A stretch of DNA of 7,018 nt from Planctomycetaceae bacterium (GTDB taxonomy: Bacteria; Planctomycetota; Planctomycetia; Pirellulales; Pirellulaceae): contig DNWZ01000753.1 of assembly GCA_003506095.1 (NCBI GenBank), positions 6,274 to 13,291 of the forward strand, read 5' to 3'. The translations under genes were made by a program, and so were the position numbers. The notes under the pieces were generated by a model. That model did not search any database and was not told the origin of the DNA. It saw only the letters and a program-made list of their open reading frames with translations. Below, piece by piece: positions 1 through 7,018 of this stretch (position 1 is its first letter; every line of letters starts with the position of its first letter).

Positions 1-404
1 CGACCGGATGGTTGCTGGTGGGCGTATTGATGGCATGGCAATATCCACACTTCATGGCGATCGCTTGGCTTTTTCGCCGCCAGTATGCCGAAGCTGGTTT
101 CCAGATGACGACAACCGTTGAACCTTCGGGCCGATCCGCCGCGATCCAAAGTGTCGCCGGGATGATCGCACTGGCCGGATGCTTGGTCGGCCTGGTTTAT
201 TTGATCGCCGGTTCGTCGACGATCGCAATGGCGCTGATGGTCGCACTGGTGTTGTCGATTACGTATCCGATGACCGCTGCTGCGGTCCGGTTTTGGCAAT
301 CTCGCGACGACATGACAGCTCGAAAACTGCTTCGCGCGTCACTGCTTCAATTGCCCGCTTCGTTACTGCTGCTGACCATAGCGGCTCTTGTTTGGGGGCA
401 ATAA
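1..404 (+). CDS. ctaB: Heme O synthase (protoheme IX farnesyltransferase), C-terminal part
   Basis: This membrane enzyme of the UbiA prenyltransferase family transfers a farnesyl group to protoheme IX, giving heme O for heme-copper terminal oxidases. The gene is cut by the left window edge; the first complete codon is at 3 and the stop is TAA at 402-404. The visible 133 residues begin TGWLLVGVLMAWQYPHF, matching the conserved WQ-PHF segment of CtaB/CyoE, followed by the loop FRRQYAEAGFQM and an EPSGR motif. Two hydrophobic segments follow (roughly nt 160-270 and 340-400), as expected for the last membrane helices. The N-terminal aspartate-rich motif must lie outside the window. In the second loop the acidic residue often seen just before the Tyr is Gln here (RRQY). 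The gene ends 4 nt before the ABC ATPase start, so the two are probably co-transcribed. The family call is firm; full length and start cannot be judged. Confidence 0.93.
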   Translation, partial: TGWLLVGVLMAWQYPHFMAIAWLFRRQYAEAGFQMTTTVEPSGRSAAIQSVAGMIALAGCLVGLVYLIAGSSTIAMALMVALVLSITYPMTAAAVRFWQSRDDMTARKLLRASLLQLPASLLLLTIAALVWGQ

Positions 405-408
405 ACAC

Positions 409-1350
409 ATGATTACTCGACCAGCCGACTCGTCCAACAACGCCTCGATCGTTTGCGACGACGTCCATCATCGTTATGGCGACCGCGAAGCACTGCGTGG
501 CGTCAACCTTTCGATCCGTCCGGGCGAAATCTTTGCGTTGCTGGGGCCTAACGGCAGCGGCAAAACGACGCTGTTTCGCCTGCTGTGCACGCTCGTCCCG
601 ATCCAGCGCGGCCGAATCGAAGTCGCCGGGCTGAACGTCGCCAGCAACACGCTTGACGTTCGTGGCCGCATCGGAATCGTCTTCCAATCGCCCAGCCTCG
701 ATAAAAAGCTGACGGTCGACGAAAACATCGCTTGCCAAGCGGCACTGTACGGCCTGTCGGGCGCGGCACTCACCGCACGCCGCGATGAAGTGTTGCGGCA
801 GATGAAGTTGACCGACCGAAGAGGCGACTTTTGCGAGAAACTTTCGGGCGGTTTGAAACGCCGAGTCGAGCTCGCCAAGGGAATGCTGCACCAACCGACG
901 GTAATGCTGCTGGACGAACCGAGCACGGGGCTCGACCCATCAGCCCGCCTGGACCTGTGGCAATCGCTTCGCGCGATGGCCGACCAGGGGATTACGGTCG
1001 TCCTAACAACTCACCTGTTGGAAGAAGCCGACAAAGCGGATCGTGTCGCGATCATGTTCGAAGGGCAAGTGATTGCCGACGGAACGCCCCAATCGCTGCG
1101 AGCGGAGATGGGTGACGGATTGATCACGATCGAGTCTGCCGATCTGGACGCAGTCGAGAAGATTCTGCACGACGAAATGGGGCTCGAAACACAACGCGCA
1201 TCCAACCAAGTTCGTATCCGCTGTGCAGGTGCCCCGGCTTGGGTTCCCAAGATCGCAGACCGATTGGGCGATTCGGTTCATTCGATTTCGGTGGGCCGTC
1301 CCGGCTTGGAAGATGTTTTCATTGCCAAAACCGGCTACCACTTCGATTAA
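409..1350 (+). CDS. ABC-2 exporter ATP-binding protein (DrrA/CcmA-like family)
   Basis: This is the 313-residue cytoplasmic ATPase subunit of an ABC exporter that powers the permease encoded next. All nucleotide-binding motifs are intact: an aromatic A-loop Tyr near residue 23, Walker A GPNGSGKTT at 46-54, Q-loop Gln93 in VFQSPSLD, signature LSGGLKRR at 145-152, Walker B VMLLDEP with D169 and E170, a D-loop around GLDPS, and H-loop His202 in TTHLLEEAD. The C-terminal ~80 residues, ending in GRPGLEDVFIAKTG, resemble the extension common in the drug-resistance/ABC-2 ATPase group. I chose ATG at 409, 4 nt after the ctaB stop, with a G-rich stretch (GGGGG, 394-398) just upstream; an in-frame TTG at 388 would overlap ctaB and is less likely. 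The substrate cannot be read from sequence. Its place between ctaB and sco suggests, without proving, a link to respiratory oxidase assembly. Confidence 0.93.
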   Translation: MITRPADSSNNASIVCDDVHHRYGDREALRGVNLSIRPGEIFALLGPNGSGKTTLFRLLCTLVPIQRGRIEVAGLNVASNTLDVRGRIGIVFQSPSLDKKLTVDENIACQAALYGLSGAALTARRDEVLRQMKLTDRRGDFCEKLSGGLKRRVELAKGMLHQPTVMLLDEPSTGLDPSARLDLWQSLRAMADQGITVVLTTHLLEEADKADRVAIMFEGQVIADGTPQSLRAEMGDGLITIESADLDAVEKILHDEMGLETQRASNQVRIRCAGAPAWVPKIADRLGDSVHSISVGRPGLEDVFIAKTGYHFD

Positions 1351-1379
1351 AGTGGAACACGGTGGTGTGAAGCGATTCA

Positions 1380-1409
1380 CGCCCTCCCCTGCCCCGCCCT
1401 CCCCTGCCC
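1380..1409. repeat. Perfect 15-bp tandem repeat (2 copies), G-quadruplex candidate on the - strand
   Basis: The unit CGCCCTCCCCTGCCC occurs twice without mismatch at 1380-1394 and 1395-1409, in the gap between the ABC ATPase and permease genes. On the - strand the region has six runs of 3-4 G separated by loops of 1-2 bases (CA, A, C, CA, A), which fits the usual pattern for a stable parallel G-quadruplex. The G-rich strand is the template for transcription of this cluster, so the mRNA carries the C-rich version. The 15-bp period is five codons, so an open frame through it would read PSPAP twice. Confidence 0.9.
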
Positions 1410-1465
1410 TACACTATCGCGCGTCCCTGCCCAACGCGTCTAACATCCGCCACGCATCGATCAAC

Positions 1466-2359
1466 ATGTCAACGCTCACACAATCGCCGCCCAGCCAAGA
1501 GACTGCCATGGTTTCGACCGTCGTCGGCTCGCCGGTTATCGCCTCGGTACCCAGCGGCCTTGGTGCGGCATGGATGCTGGCCAAACGAGAATGGATCCGC
1601 TTCTTTCGCCAACGCAATCGAGTCATCTCGGCCGTCGTCCAGCCACTGCTCTTTTGGCTGCTGTTCGGCACCGGTTTGCAAGGCTCGTTCACCGGTGCGG
1701 GCGAGCAGAACTTCATGGAATACTTCCTGCCCGGCACGATCGCACTGATCGTCCTGTTCACCGCCATCTTTGCGACGATTTCTGTGATCGAAGATCGACG
1801 CGAAGGCTTCATGCAATCGGTGCTGGTCGCGCCGGTCGGGCGTTGGCCGGTGCTGTTCGGAAAAGTCCTGGGTGGCTCAGCGATCGCGTGGGTCCAAGCC
1901 GTGATCTTTTTGGGGCTGGTCTATCTGTTTGGCGCAGCGAGCATCAGTTGGTCGATTTTCGCAGTCCTGGCGCTGCTTGCCGTGATCGCGATCGCCATGT
2001 GTTCGCTCGGCATGATTGTCGCCTGGCCGATGGACAGCACTCAAGGTTTTCATGCCATCATGATGCTCGGGCTGATGCCAATGTGGCTGCTCAGCGGCAC
2101 GTTTTTTCCCGTGCCACCGCTGGGTGAAGGGGCGAGCGTGGGTCAGATGATTCTTGGTGGAATCATGCGAGCCAATCCGCTGACCTACCCGATGGTCGAA
2201 CTTCGCCGATTGCTCTACCCGAGCGTCGATTTTGCGGCCAGCGGTTTCGCCCCCAATGCGGCGATCTGCTGGAGCGTTGCGATCGTATTCATGCTCGCCA
2301 CAACGGCCATCGCTTGGTCGCTGATGCGTGGCAGCCGCCGAGCCGACTTGGTGACTTGA
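1466..2359 (+). CDS. ABC-2 type exporter permease
   Basis: This is the membrane subunit partnering the upstream ATPase, 297 residues from ATG 1466. It has the ABC-2 membrane fold: a polar N-terminal stretch, an amphipathic KREWIRFFRQRNR segment (40-52), a first helix at about 53-71, a second at about 89-108, then the cytoplasmic coupling segment DRREGFMQSVLVAPVGR (110-126) typical of DrrB/NodJ-like permeases. Further hydrophobic segments lie near 130-155, 160-182, 190-213 and 268-288, about six in all. The start is uncertain. ATG 1508 (283 residues) has a weak purine-rich AAGAGA upstream, while 1466 has no clear ribosome site. The frame is also open further upstream, with a GTG at 1352, but that would translate a low-complexity repeat and is unlikely. 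The exported substrate is unknown. Function as exporter permease is well supported by family features and adjacency. Confidence 0.9.
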   Translation: MSTLTQSPPSQETAMVSTVVGSPVIASVPSGLGAAWMLAKREWIRFFRQRNRVISAVVQPLLFWLLFGTGLQGSFTGAGEQNFMEYFLPGTIALIVLFTAIFATISVIEDRREGFMQSVLVAPVGRWPVLFGKVLGGSAIAWVQAVIFLGLVYLFGAASISWSIFAVLALLAVIAIAMCSLGMIVAWPMDSTQGFHAIMMLGLMPMWLLSGTFFPVPPLGEGASVGQMILGGIMRANPLTYPMVELRRLLYPSVDFAASGFAPNAAICWSVAIVFMLATTAIAWSLMRGSRRADLVT

Positions 2360-2407
2360 TTCTCAAAACAACACGTCCCCATTGCACATCCGATCGATTT
2401 CCAAAAC

Positions 2408-2414
2408 GAGGTGA
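2408..2414 (+). promoter_or_regulatory. Shine-Dalgarno site of the Sco gene
   Basis: GAGGTGA lies 6 nt before the ATG at 2421. It is the clearest ribosome-binding site on the + strand of this window and fixes the start of the Sco-family gene. Most neighbouring starts have weaker sites. Confidence 0.75.
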
Positions 2415-2420
2415 TCTCCC

Positions 2421-3062
2421 ATGCGCACCGCCATTCACATCGCGTTGATCCTGTTGGTCGGTATCGGACTCGGATTGACCGTTCGTTCGCTACGTCGCGA
2501 CGCCAAACCGGTTGAACCGGTCGCCGTCTTTACCAACGATGGGCCGGTCGATCCAGAAACCGTATCCGAAGACGAACCGTCGATGGCCCCCGAAGGCTGG
2601 ATGACCGATTTTGAATTGACCGAGCGTCAGGGCAACACGGTCAGCAGCGACGACCTGATCGGCCAACCCTACGTCGTCAGCTTCTTTTACAGCACGTGCC
2701 CGAGCATTTGCGTCCAGCAAAACCAAATGGTCCAGGAACTTCAAAAGGAGTTCCAGAGCGATGGGGTTCGTTTCGTATCCATTTCGGTCGATCCCGAAAC
2801 CGATACTCCCGAAGCGATGCGGGAATACGCCGCGCGATTCGGTGCTGACCCAGAAAAATGGCTGTTCATGACTGGCGACCTGACCTACATCCGCCGCGTC
2901 GGCGCTGAAGTATTTCGCTTGGCAGTCGACCAAAAGTTCCATACCGAAAAGTTCGTCTTGGTCGATGCCAAGGGTGCGATTGTCGGTTATTACAGTTGGC
3001 CTGAACCGAAACAGTTCCAGAAACTGAAGGCCGACATCCGCAACATGATCACAAAGGCATAG
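2421..3062 (+). CDS. SCO1/SenC/PrrC-family copper chaperone, membrane-anchored
   Basis: Sco proteins are thioredoxin-fold, copper-binding proteins that act outside the cytoplasmic membrane in building the CuA site of cytochrome c oxidase, or as thiol-disulfide partners in that process. The protein has 213 residues. An N-terminal hydrophobic helix at about 4-21, with no lipobox cysteine, acts as a signal anchor and is followed by an acidic, Pro-rich linker (27-58). The thioredoxin-like domain contains FFYSTCPSIC with the CxxxC pair Cys93 and Cys97, then VSISVDPETDTP (119-130). His174, in KFHTEKFVLVDAKG, is the expected third copper ligand, so all three ligands are present. It starts 61 nt after the permease stop behind a strong ribosome site and stops 7 nt before the DUF420 gene. 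With ctaB upstream, the context supports an oxidase-assembly role. Confidence 0.94.
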   Translation: MRTAIHIALILLVGIGLGLTVRSLRRDAKPVEPVAVFTNDGPVDPETVSEDEPSMAPEGWMTDFELTERQGNTVSSDDLIGQPYVVSFFYSTCPSICVQQNQMVQELQKEFQSDGVRFVSISVDPETDTPEAMREYAARFGADPEKWLFMTGDLTYIRRVGAEVFRLAVDQKFHTEKFVLVDAKGAIVGYYSWPEPKQFQKLKADIRNMITKA

Positions 3063-3069
3063 CCAGCGA

Positions 3070-3534
3070 ATGTGGCAATTCTTAGCCAGCAATCTTCCTC
3101 ACGCGACCGCATCACTCAATGCCGTCGCCACACTTTTGCTTCTCAACGGCCTGATCAAAATCAAATCGGGCCGAGCGCGTGAACACAAGAAAATGATGAC
3201 CGCCGCGTTGGGCGTCAGCATGCTGTTCCTGCTGCTTTACCTGCTGCACAAGGTTGCGCTCTATCAAACGATCGGCGAGTTCAACAAGCGATTTCCCAGC
3301 GTCGAAGACGGCGTGCCGCAAGCCGCTCGCATCACCTACTTTGCGATCCTGTTCACGCACCTGCCGCTAGCGATCTTCGTGCCGATCCTTGCCTTACGCG
3401 CCGCGTTCCTCGCCTCCAAAGGCCGTATCGTCGCGCACAAGAAACTGGTCCGTTATGCGTTCCCGATCTGGATGTATGTTTCCGTAACCGGTGTGCTGGT
3501 CTATCTGATGCTTTATCAGATTTACCATCGTTGA
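3070..3534 (+). CDS. DUF420 family four-helix membrane protein
   Basis: This 154-residue integral membrane protein matches the DUF420 (YozB-like) family, which is often encoded near sco, ctaB or ctaA and oxidase genes; its biochemical role is not established. Four hydrophobic segments are visible at about 14-30, 44-64, 88-112 and 128-152. Five histidines sit near segment ends or in loops: His11 (LPHA), His39 (REHKKMM), His60 (LHK), His97 (FTHLPLA) and His123 (AHKKLVRYAFPIWMYV). The REHKKMM and AHKKLVR motifs and the closing WMYVSVTGVLVYLML helix are typical of the family. Several conserved histidines make metal or heme contact conceivable, but that is inference. ATG 3070 follows the Sco stop by 7 nt, so the two are probably coupled. 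This is the last + strand gene before the convergent adk. Confidence 0.88.
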   Translation: MWQFLASNLPHATASLNAVATLLLLNGLIKIKSGRAREHKKMMTAALGVSMLFLLLYLLHKVALYQTIGEFNKRFPSVEDGVPQAARITYFAILFTHLPLAIFVPILALRAAFLASKGRIVAHKKLVRYAFPIWMYVSVTGVLVYLMLYQIYHR

Positions 3535-3603
3535 TCGTGAGCACAGTACGAGACGACACCTGAAACTCAACCAGCTAGGTCGCAGTCAAAACGACTGGGT
3601 ACT

Positions 3604-4173
3604 CTACAAACACCGCCGCTCGATCTGATCGCGAATCGAATCAAAGATCGAATCTGGGGATTGCATAGCGTCGATCGGCTCGACCAAACCCTGCGCCGCA
3701 TAGTAATCAAGCACTGGTGACGTCATTTGGCGGAACAATTCCAACCGCCGCTGAATTGCATCCGCAGTATCGTCGACCCGATTCTCCTGCTCAGACCGCT
3801 TCAATAGACGCCCAATCAACTCGTCTGTGTCCGCCTCGAGCGAAATGACGGTACAAAGACCATCACCAGCGGCACGCAATAAATCATCAAGCGCTTTGGC
3901 CTGGACAAGCGTCCGAGGGAAACCGTCGAACAAACAACCATTTCGACAGTCTTCGTCAAACAACCTACCCTTGACGATCCGCATGACAAGGTCGTCAGGA
4001 GCAAGCCCGCCGCCATCTATATAAGATCTAATCAGCAAGCCAAATGATGAATCTCGATCCACCGACCGCAACATCTCACCGGTGGACAGGTGAGCGATCT
4101 GAAAATGTGCTGCTAAACGCTTGCACTGCGTGCCCTTGCCAACCCCTGGCGCTCCGATGAACACAATCCGCAT
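3604..4173 (-). CDS. adk: Adenylate kinase, short (compact-lid) form
   Basis: Cytosolic enzyme catalysing ATP + AMP to 2 ADP. The 189-residue product has the P-loop GAPGVGKGT (7-15), AMP-site HLSTGEMLR (28-36), DGFPRTLVQA (83-92) with the AMP-binding Arg87, then GRLLKRS (121-127) and ENRVDDTADAIQRRL (130-144) carrying the expected arginines 122, 126, 132 and 143. The lid between residues 127 and 131 is very short and has no zinc-finger cysteines, so this is the compact form as in animal AK1 and cyanobacteria rather than the ~214-residue E. coli form. I chose ATG 4173 because MRIVFIGAPG is the usual N-terminus and GGCGAG sits 9 nt upstream; ATG 4182 and GTG 4206 are in-frame alternatives. It is the last gene of the spc cluster seen here, 67 nt after secY. 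Stop is TAG. Confidence 0.95.
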   Translation of the reverse strand: MRIVFIGAPGVGKGTQCKRLAAHFQIAHLSTGEMLRSVDRDSSFGLLIRSYIDGGGLAPDDLVMRIVKGRLFDEDCRNGCLFDGFPRTLVQAKALDDLLRAAGDGLCTVISLEADTDELIGRLLKRSEQENRVDDTADAIQRRLELFRQMTSPVLDYYAAQGLVEPIDAMQSPDSIFDSIRDQIERRCL

Positions 4174-4182
4174 CGCACGCAT

Positions 4183-4188
4183 CTCGCC
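4183..4188 (-). promoter_or_regulatory. Likely ribosome-binding site deciding the adk start
   Basis: On the - strand GGCGAG lies 9 nt before ATG 4173 but directly abuts ATG 4182, and nothing similar precedes GTG 4206. This favours 4173 as the adk start. Confidence 0.45.
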
Positions 4189-4240
4189 ATTGATCAAAAC
4201 GAACACTCACAAGATCGAACTTGCAGACCGCAATGCAGCA

Positions 4241-5638
<1,398 letters not shown>

Positions 5639-5733
5639 AGTGCATCCAACCCAGGCAATTTTACGTCAACACGCCCAGGAGTCTACCGAAGAGAAGCCGC
5701 CGGGGCGATACGTTTTCCTACGAATCCATGTAA

Positions 5734-5750
5734 GCCGGCAAAAAGCTGGC
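5734..5750 (-). other. Imperfect hairpin in the rplO-secY spacer
   Basis: Read on the - strand, GCCAGC-TTTTT-GCCGGC can fold into a six-position stem with one A-C mismatch and a five-T loop. It sits in the 160-nt spacer, the largest gap of the ribosomal cluster. No T tract follows, so it is not a standard intrinsic terminator; it could mark RNA processing or weak attenuation, or be chance. Confidence 0.25.
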
Positions 5751-5798
5751 CAGTAAGTCAAACCAATCGCAACGCAAGCCAACGAGGCCCTTGATCGA

Positions 5799-6299
5799 TC
5801 ACTTGCCAGCAGCAGCAGCCAAAGCCGCAACACGCTCTTTTGGCGTTCGCTTGGCAGGCAACTTAACAACCGTACCACCAGCCGCAGTAATCTTTTCCTC
5901 GGCCGACTTGCTGAACCGATGCGCTGCCACCGTCAGCTTCTTTGTCAACTCGCCATCACCAAGAATCTTAACCTCGTCAAAAGTACCCTTGGCAATGTTA
6001 CGCTCGGCCAACATTGCCAACGTGACTTCAGCACCATCATCAAACGCCTCACCAAGCTGGCTGACGTTTACCGCAAACACAACGCTTGCATAACGATTGG
6101 TAAAACCACGCTTCGGAATACGACGCACCATCGGCATCGCACCACCTTGGAAGGTCGGCTTACGACTGTAACCACTGCGGCTCTTGTGTCCTTTGTGGCC
6201 ACGACCTGCGGTCTTACCATCGCCCGATCCGACACCGCGACCGATGCGCTTGCGGTTTTTAAACTTCGTTATGCCACGATGTACATCGTTAAGATTCAT
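5799..6299 (-). CDS. rplO: 50S ribosomal protein L15 (uL15)
   Basis: Large-subunit ribosomal protein, 166 residues. The N-terminus [20 protein letters not shown] leads into the glycine/basic-rich extension [24 protein letters not shown] (about 20-43), the hallmark of uL15 that threads into 23S rRNA, followed by [17 protein letters not shown]. The C-terminal domain ends [19 protein letters not shown] plus an Ala-rich tail, making the protein somewhat longer than E. coli L15 (144). ATG 6299 is chosen because AGGTAG lies 7 nt upstream and MNLNDV fits the family; an in-frame TTG at 6323 would add eight unrelated residues. Upstream is rpsE, 86 nt away, without the usual rpmD between them; downstream is secY. 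Confidence 0.96.
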   Translation of the reverse strand: MNLNDVHRGITKFKNRKRIGRGVGSGDGKTAGRGHKGHKSRSGYSRKPTFQGGAMPMVRRIPKRGFTNRYASVVFAVNVSQLGEAFDDGAEVTLAMLAERNIAKGTFDEVKILGDGELTKKLTVAAHRFSKSAEEKITAAGGTVVKLPAKRTPKERVAALAAAAGK

Positions 6300-6306
6300 T
6301 TCAAAT

Positions 6307-6312
6307 CTACCT
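6307..6312 (-). promoter_or_regulatory. Shine-Dalgarno site of rplO
   Basis: AGGTAG on the - strand lies 7 nt before ATG 6299. It supports this ATG over the in-frame TTG at 6323, because the site would lie inside the longer reading frame. Confidence 0.6.
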
Positions 6313-6385
6313 GTGCCGAGCAATACCCGACCAATCTCTAAGCTGACTGAACTCTAAACCGCAAACAAAACGCCTGCTACTAAAA

Positions 6386-6931
6386 CTACTTAACCGGATC
6401 CAGCTGCACGCCGCGCAAGGCTTCGATCTGTTGACGCGTTCGCAACTTGGACATCGCATCCACCGTAGCTTTGACCAACGTCACGGGGTTATTCGTACCA
6501 AAACTCTTGGTCAAAATGTCATGCACACCACAGGCTTCGCAAACCGCTCGCACAGCTTGACCAGCGATGATACCTGTACCCGCTCCAGCCGGAACCAAAA
6601 CAACCTTAGCGGCACCAAAATGCCCCCAGATCTGATGTGGAATCGTGCCATCAACTAACGGAACATCAACCATCGAACGCGACGCTTGCTTTTGAGCCTT
6701 GCTGACGCTTGGCGGCACCTCGTTGGCCTTACCATAACCCCAACCGACTTTGCCCTTGCCGTCGCCAACAACAACCATTGCAGCAAAGCTGAACCGTCGA
6801 CCGCCTTTCACAACTGCGGCACAACGCTTGATCTTCACCACGCGATCGAGCAGATCGCCTGGCATGCTTTCTTCTGTCTTTTCTTTCTTTTCGCGCGACT
6901 TACGGCCACCACGCTGCTGTCCGGAACTCAT
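6386..6931 (-). CDS. rpsE: 30S ribosomal protein S5 (uS5)
   Basis: Small-subunit ribosomal protein involved in decoding accuracy and the mRNA entry path, 181 residues. A charged N-terminal extension (residues 1-25, rich in Arg, Lys and Glu) precedes the double-stranded-RNA-binding-like domain. That domain includes [20 protein letters not shown] (30-49) and [20 protein letters not shown] (54-73). The C-terminal domain has [20 protein letters not shown] and [15 protein letters not shown], both strongly conserved in uS5. ATG 6931 has AAGG 8 nt upstream. The N-terminal Lys/Glu run gives a long purine tract on the coding strand, near 6868-6900. It starts 24 nt after the rplR stop, and the next gene is rplO with no rpmD between. 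Confidence 0.97.
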   Translation of the reverse strand: MSSGQQRGGRKSREKKEKTEESMPGDLLDRVVKIKRCAAVVKGGRRFSFAAMVVVGDGKGKVGWGYGKANEVPPSVSKAQKQASRSMVDVPLVDGTIPHQIWGHFGAAKVVLVPAGAGTGIIAGQAVRAVCEACGVHDILTKSFGTNNPVTLVKATVDAMSKLRTRQQIEALRGVQLDPVK

Positions 6932-6955
6932 TCTGCCAGCCTTATAGGGAACAAA

Positions 6956-7018
6956 TTAAAACTGCAATCCGGCTTCGCGAGCGGCATCAGCAAACGCCTT
7001 CACTCGGCCATGGTATTT
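6956..7018 (-). CDS. rplR: 50S ribosomal protein L18 (uL18), C-terminal end
   Basis: Only the last 20 codons and the TAA stop (6956-6958) are inside the window. The tail KYHGRVKAFADAAREAGLQF matches the highly conserved C-terminus of bacterial uL18, (Y)HGRVKALADAAREAGL-F, which belongs to the 5S rRNA-binding protein. The gene continues past the right edge. Its place directly before rpsE is the standard spc-operon order, which supports the call despite the short length. Confidence 0.93.
   Translation of the reverse strand, partial: KYHGRVKAFADAAREAGLQF

Noticed and set aside
259..894. Long open frame on the - strand (211 codons) across ctaB and the ABC ATPase
   Set aside because: It runs antisense to two clearly conserved genes, has no recognisable domain, and is typical of shadow frames in GC-rich DNA.
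1570..2127. 185-codon + strand open frame in a second frame of the permease gene
   Set aside because: The translation is Arg/His-rich with no family features, while the overlapping permease frame has clear membrane helices and the coupling motif.
2490..3092. 200-codon open frame on the - strand over the Sco gene
   Set aside because: It is antisense to a gene with intact CxxxC and His ligands, and its translation resembles no family I know.
3583..3597. Possible bidirectional terminator hairpin CAGTC-AAAAC-GACTG between the converging genes
   Set aside because: The stem is only 5 bp, flanking bases do not pair, and neither strand has a T tract after it.
5666..5878. 70-codon - strand open frame spanning the end of rplO and the spacer before secY
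   Set aside because: It overlaps the conserved 3' end of rplO in another frame, has no ribosome site and no recognisable motif; considered and discarded as a relocated L30, which it does not resemble.
6366..6388. Short repeat AGTAG-TTTT-AGTAG (- strand) at the end of rpsE
   Set aside because: It is a 5-bp direct repeat with no inverted pairing, easily explained by chance.
6868..6900. Pyrimidine-rich tract on the + strand
   Set aside because: It is the complement of Lys/Glu codons in the charged N-terminal extension of uS5, so coding explains it.

Overview
The window looks like a chromosomal segment of a planctomycete, probably in the Pirellulaceae. This is inferred from the character of the SecY, adenylate kinase and ribosomal proteins and from the gene order; no database search was possible. 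Gene density is high, no tRNA, rRNA, CRISPR array or mobile element was seen, and no gap between genes exceeds about 160 bases.

The left half (1-3534, + strand) is a cytochrome-oxidase maturation cluster. It holds the 3' end of a heme O synthase gene (ctaB/cyoE), an ABC exporter ATPase, its ABC-2 permease, a Sco1/SenC copper chaperone and a DUF420 membrane protein. Heme O synthase makes the farnesylated heme used by heme-copper oxidases, Sco proteins help build the CuA centre, and DUF420 proteins are often encoded beside them. The ABC-2 exporter between ctaB and sco is the least explained part. A perfect 15-bp tandem repeat lies between its two genes, and the opposite strand of that repeat is a strong G-quadruplex candidate.

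The right half (3604-7018, - strand, read right to left) is the distal part of the spc ribosomal-protein operon: rplR (3' end only), rpsE, rplO, secY, adk. This is the classical order except that rpmD (bL30/uL30) is missing between rpsE and rplO, where only 86 bases remain. SecY forms the Sec translocon and Adk balances adenine nucleotides; their linkage to ribosomal genes is ancient and common.

The two clusters converge at 3535-3603 with no convincing intrinsic terminator. I found no clear new defence or mobile system. The points most worth following up are the G-quadruplex repeat, the oxidase-linked ABC exporter, the lost rpmD, and strong over-representation of the hexamer CGATCG.
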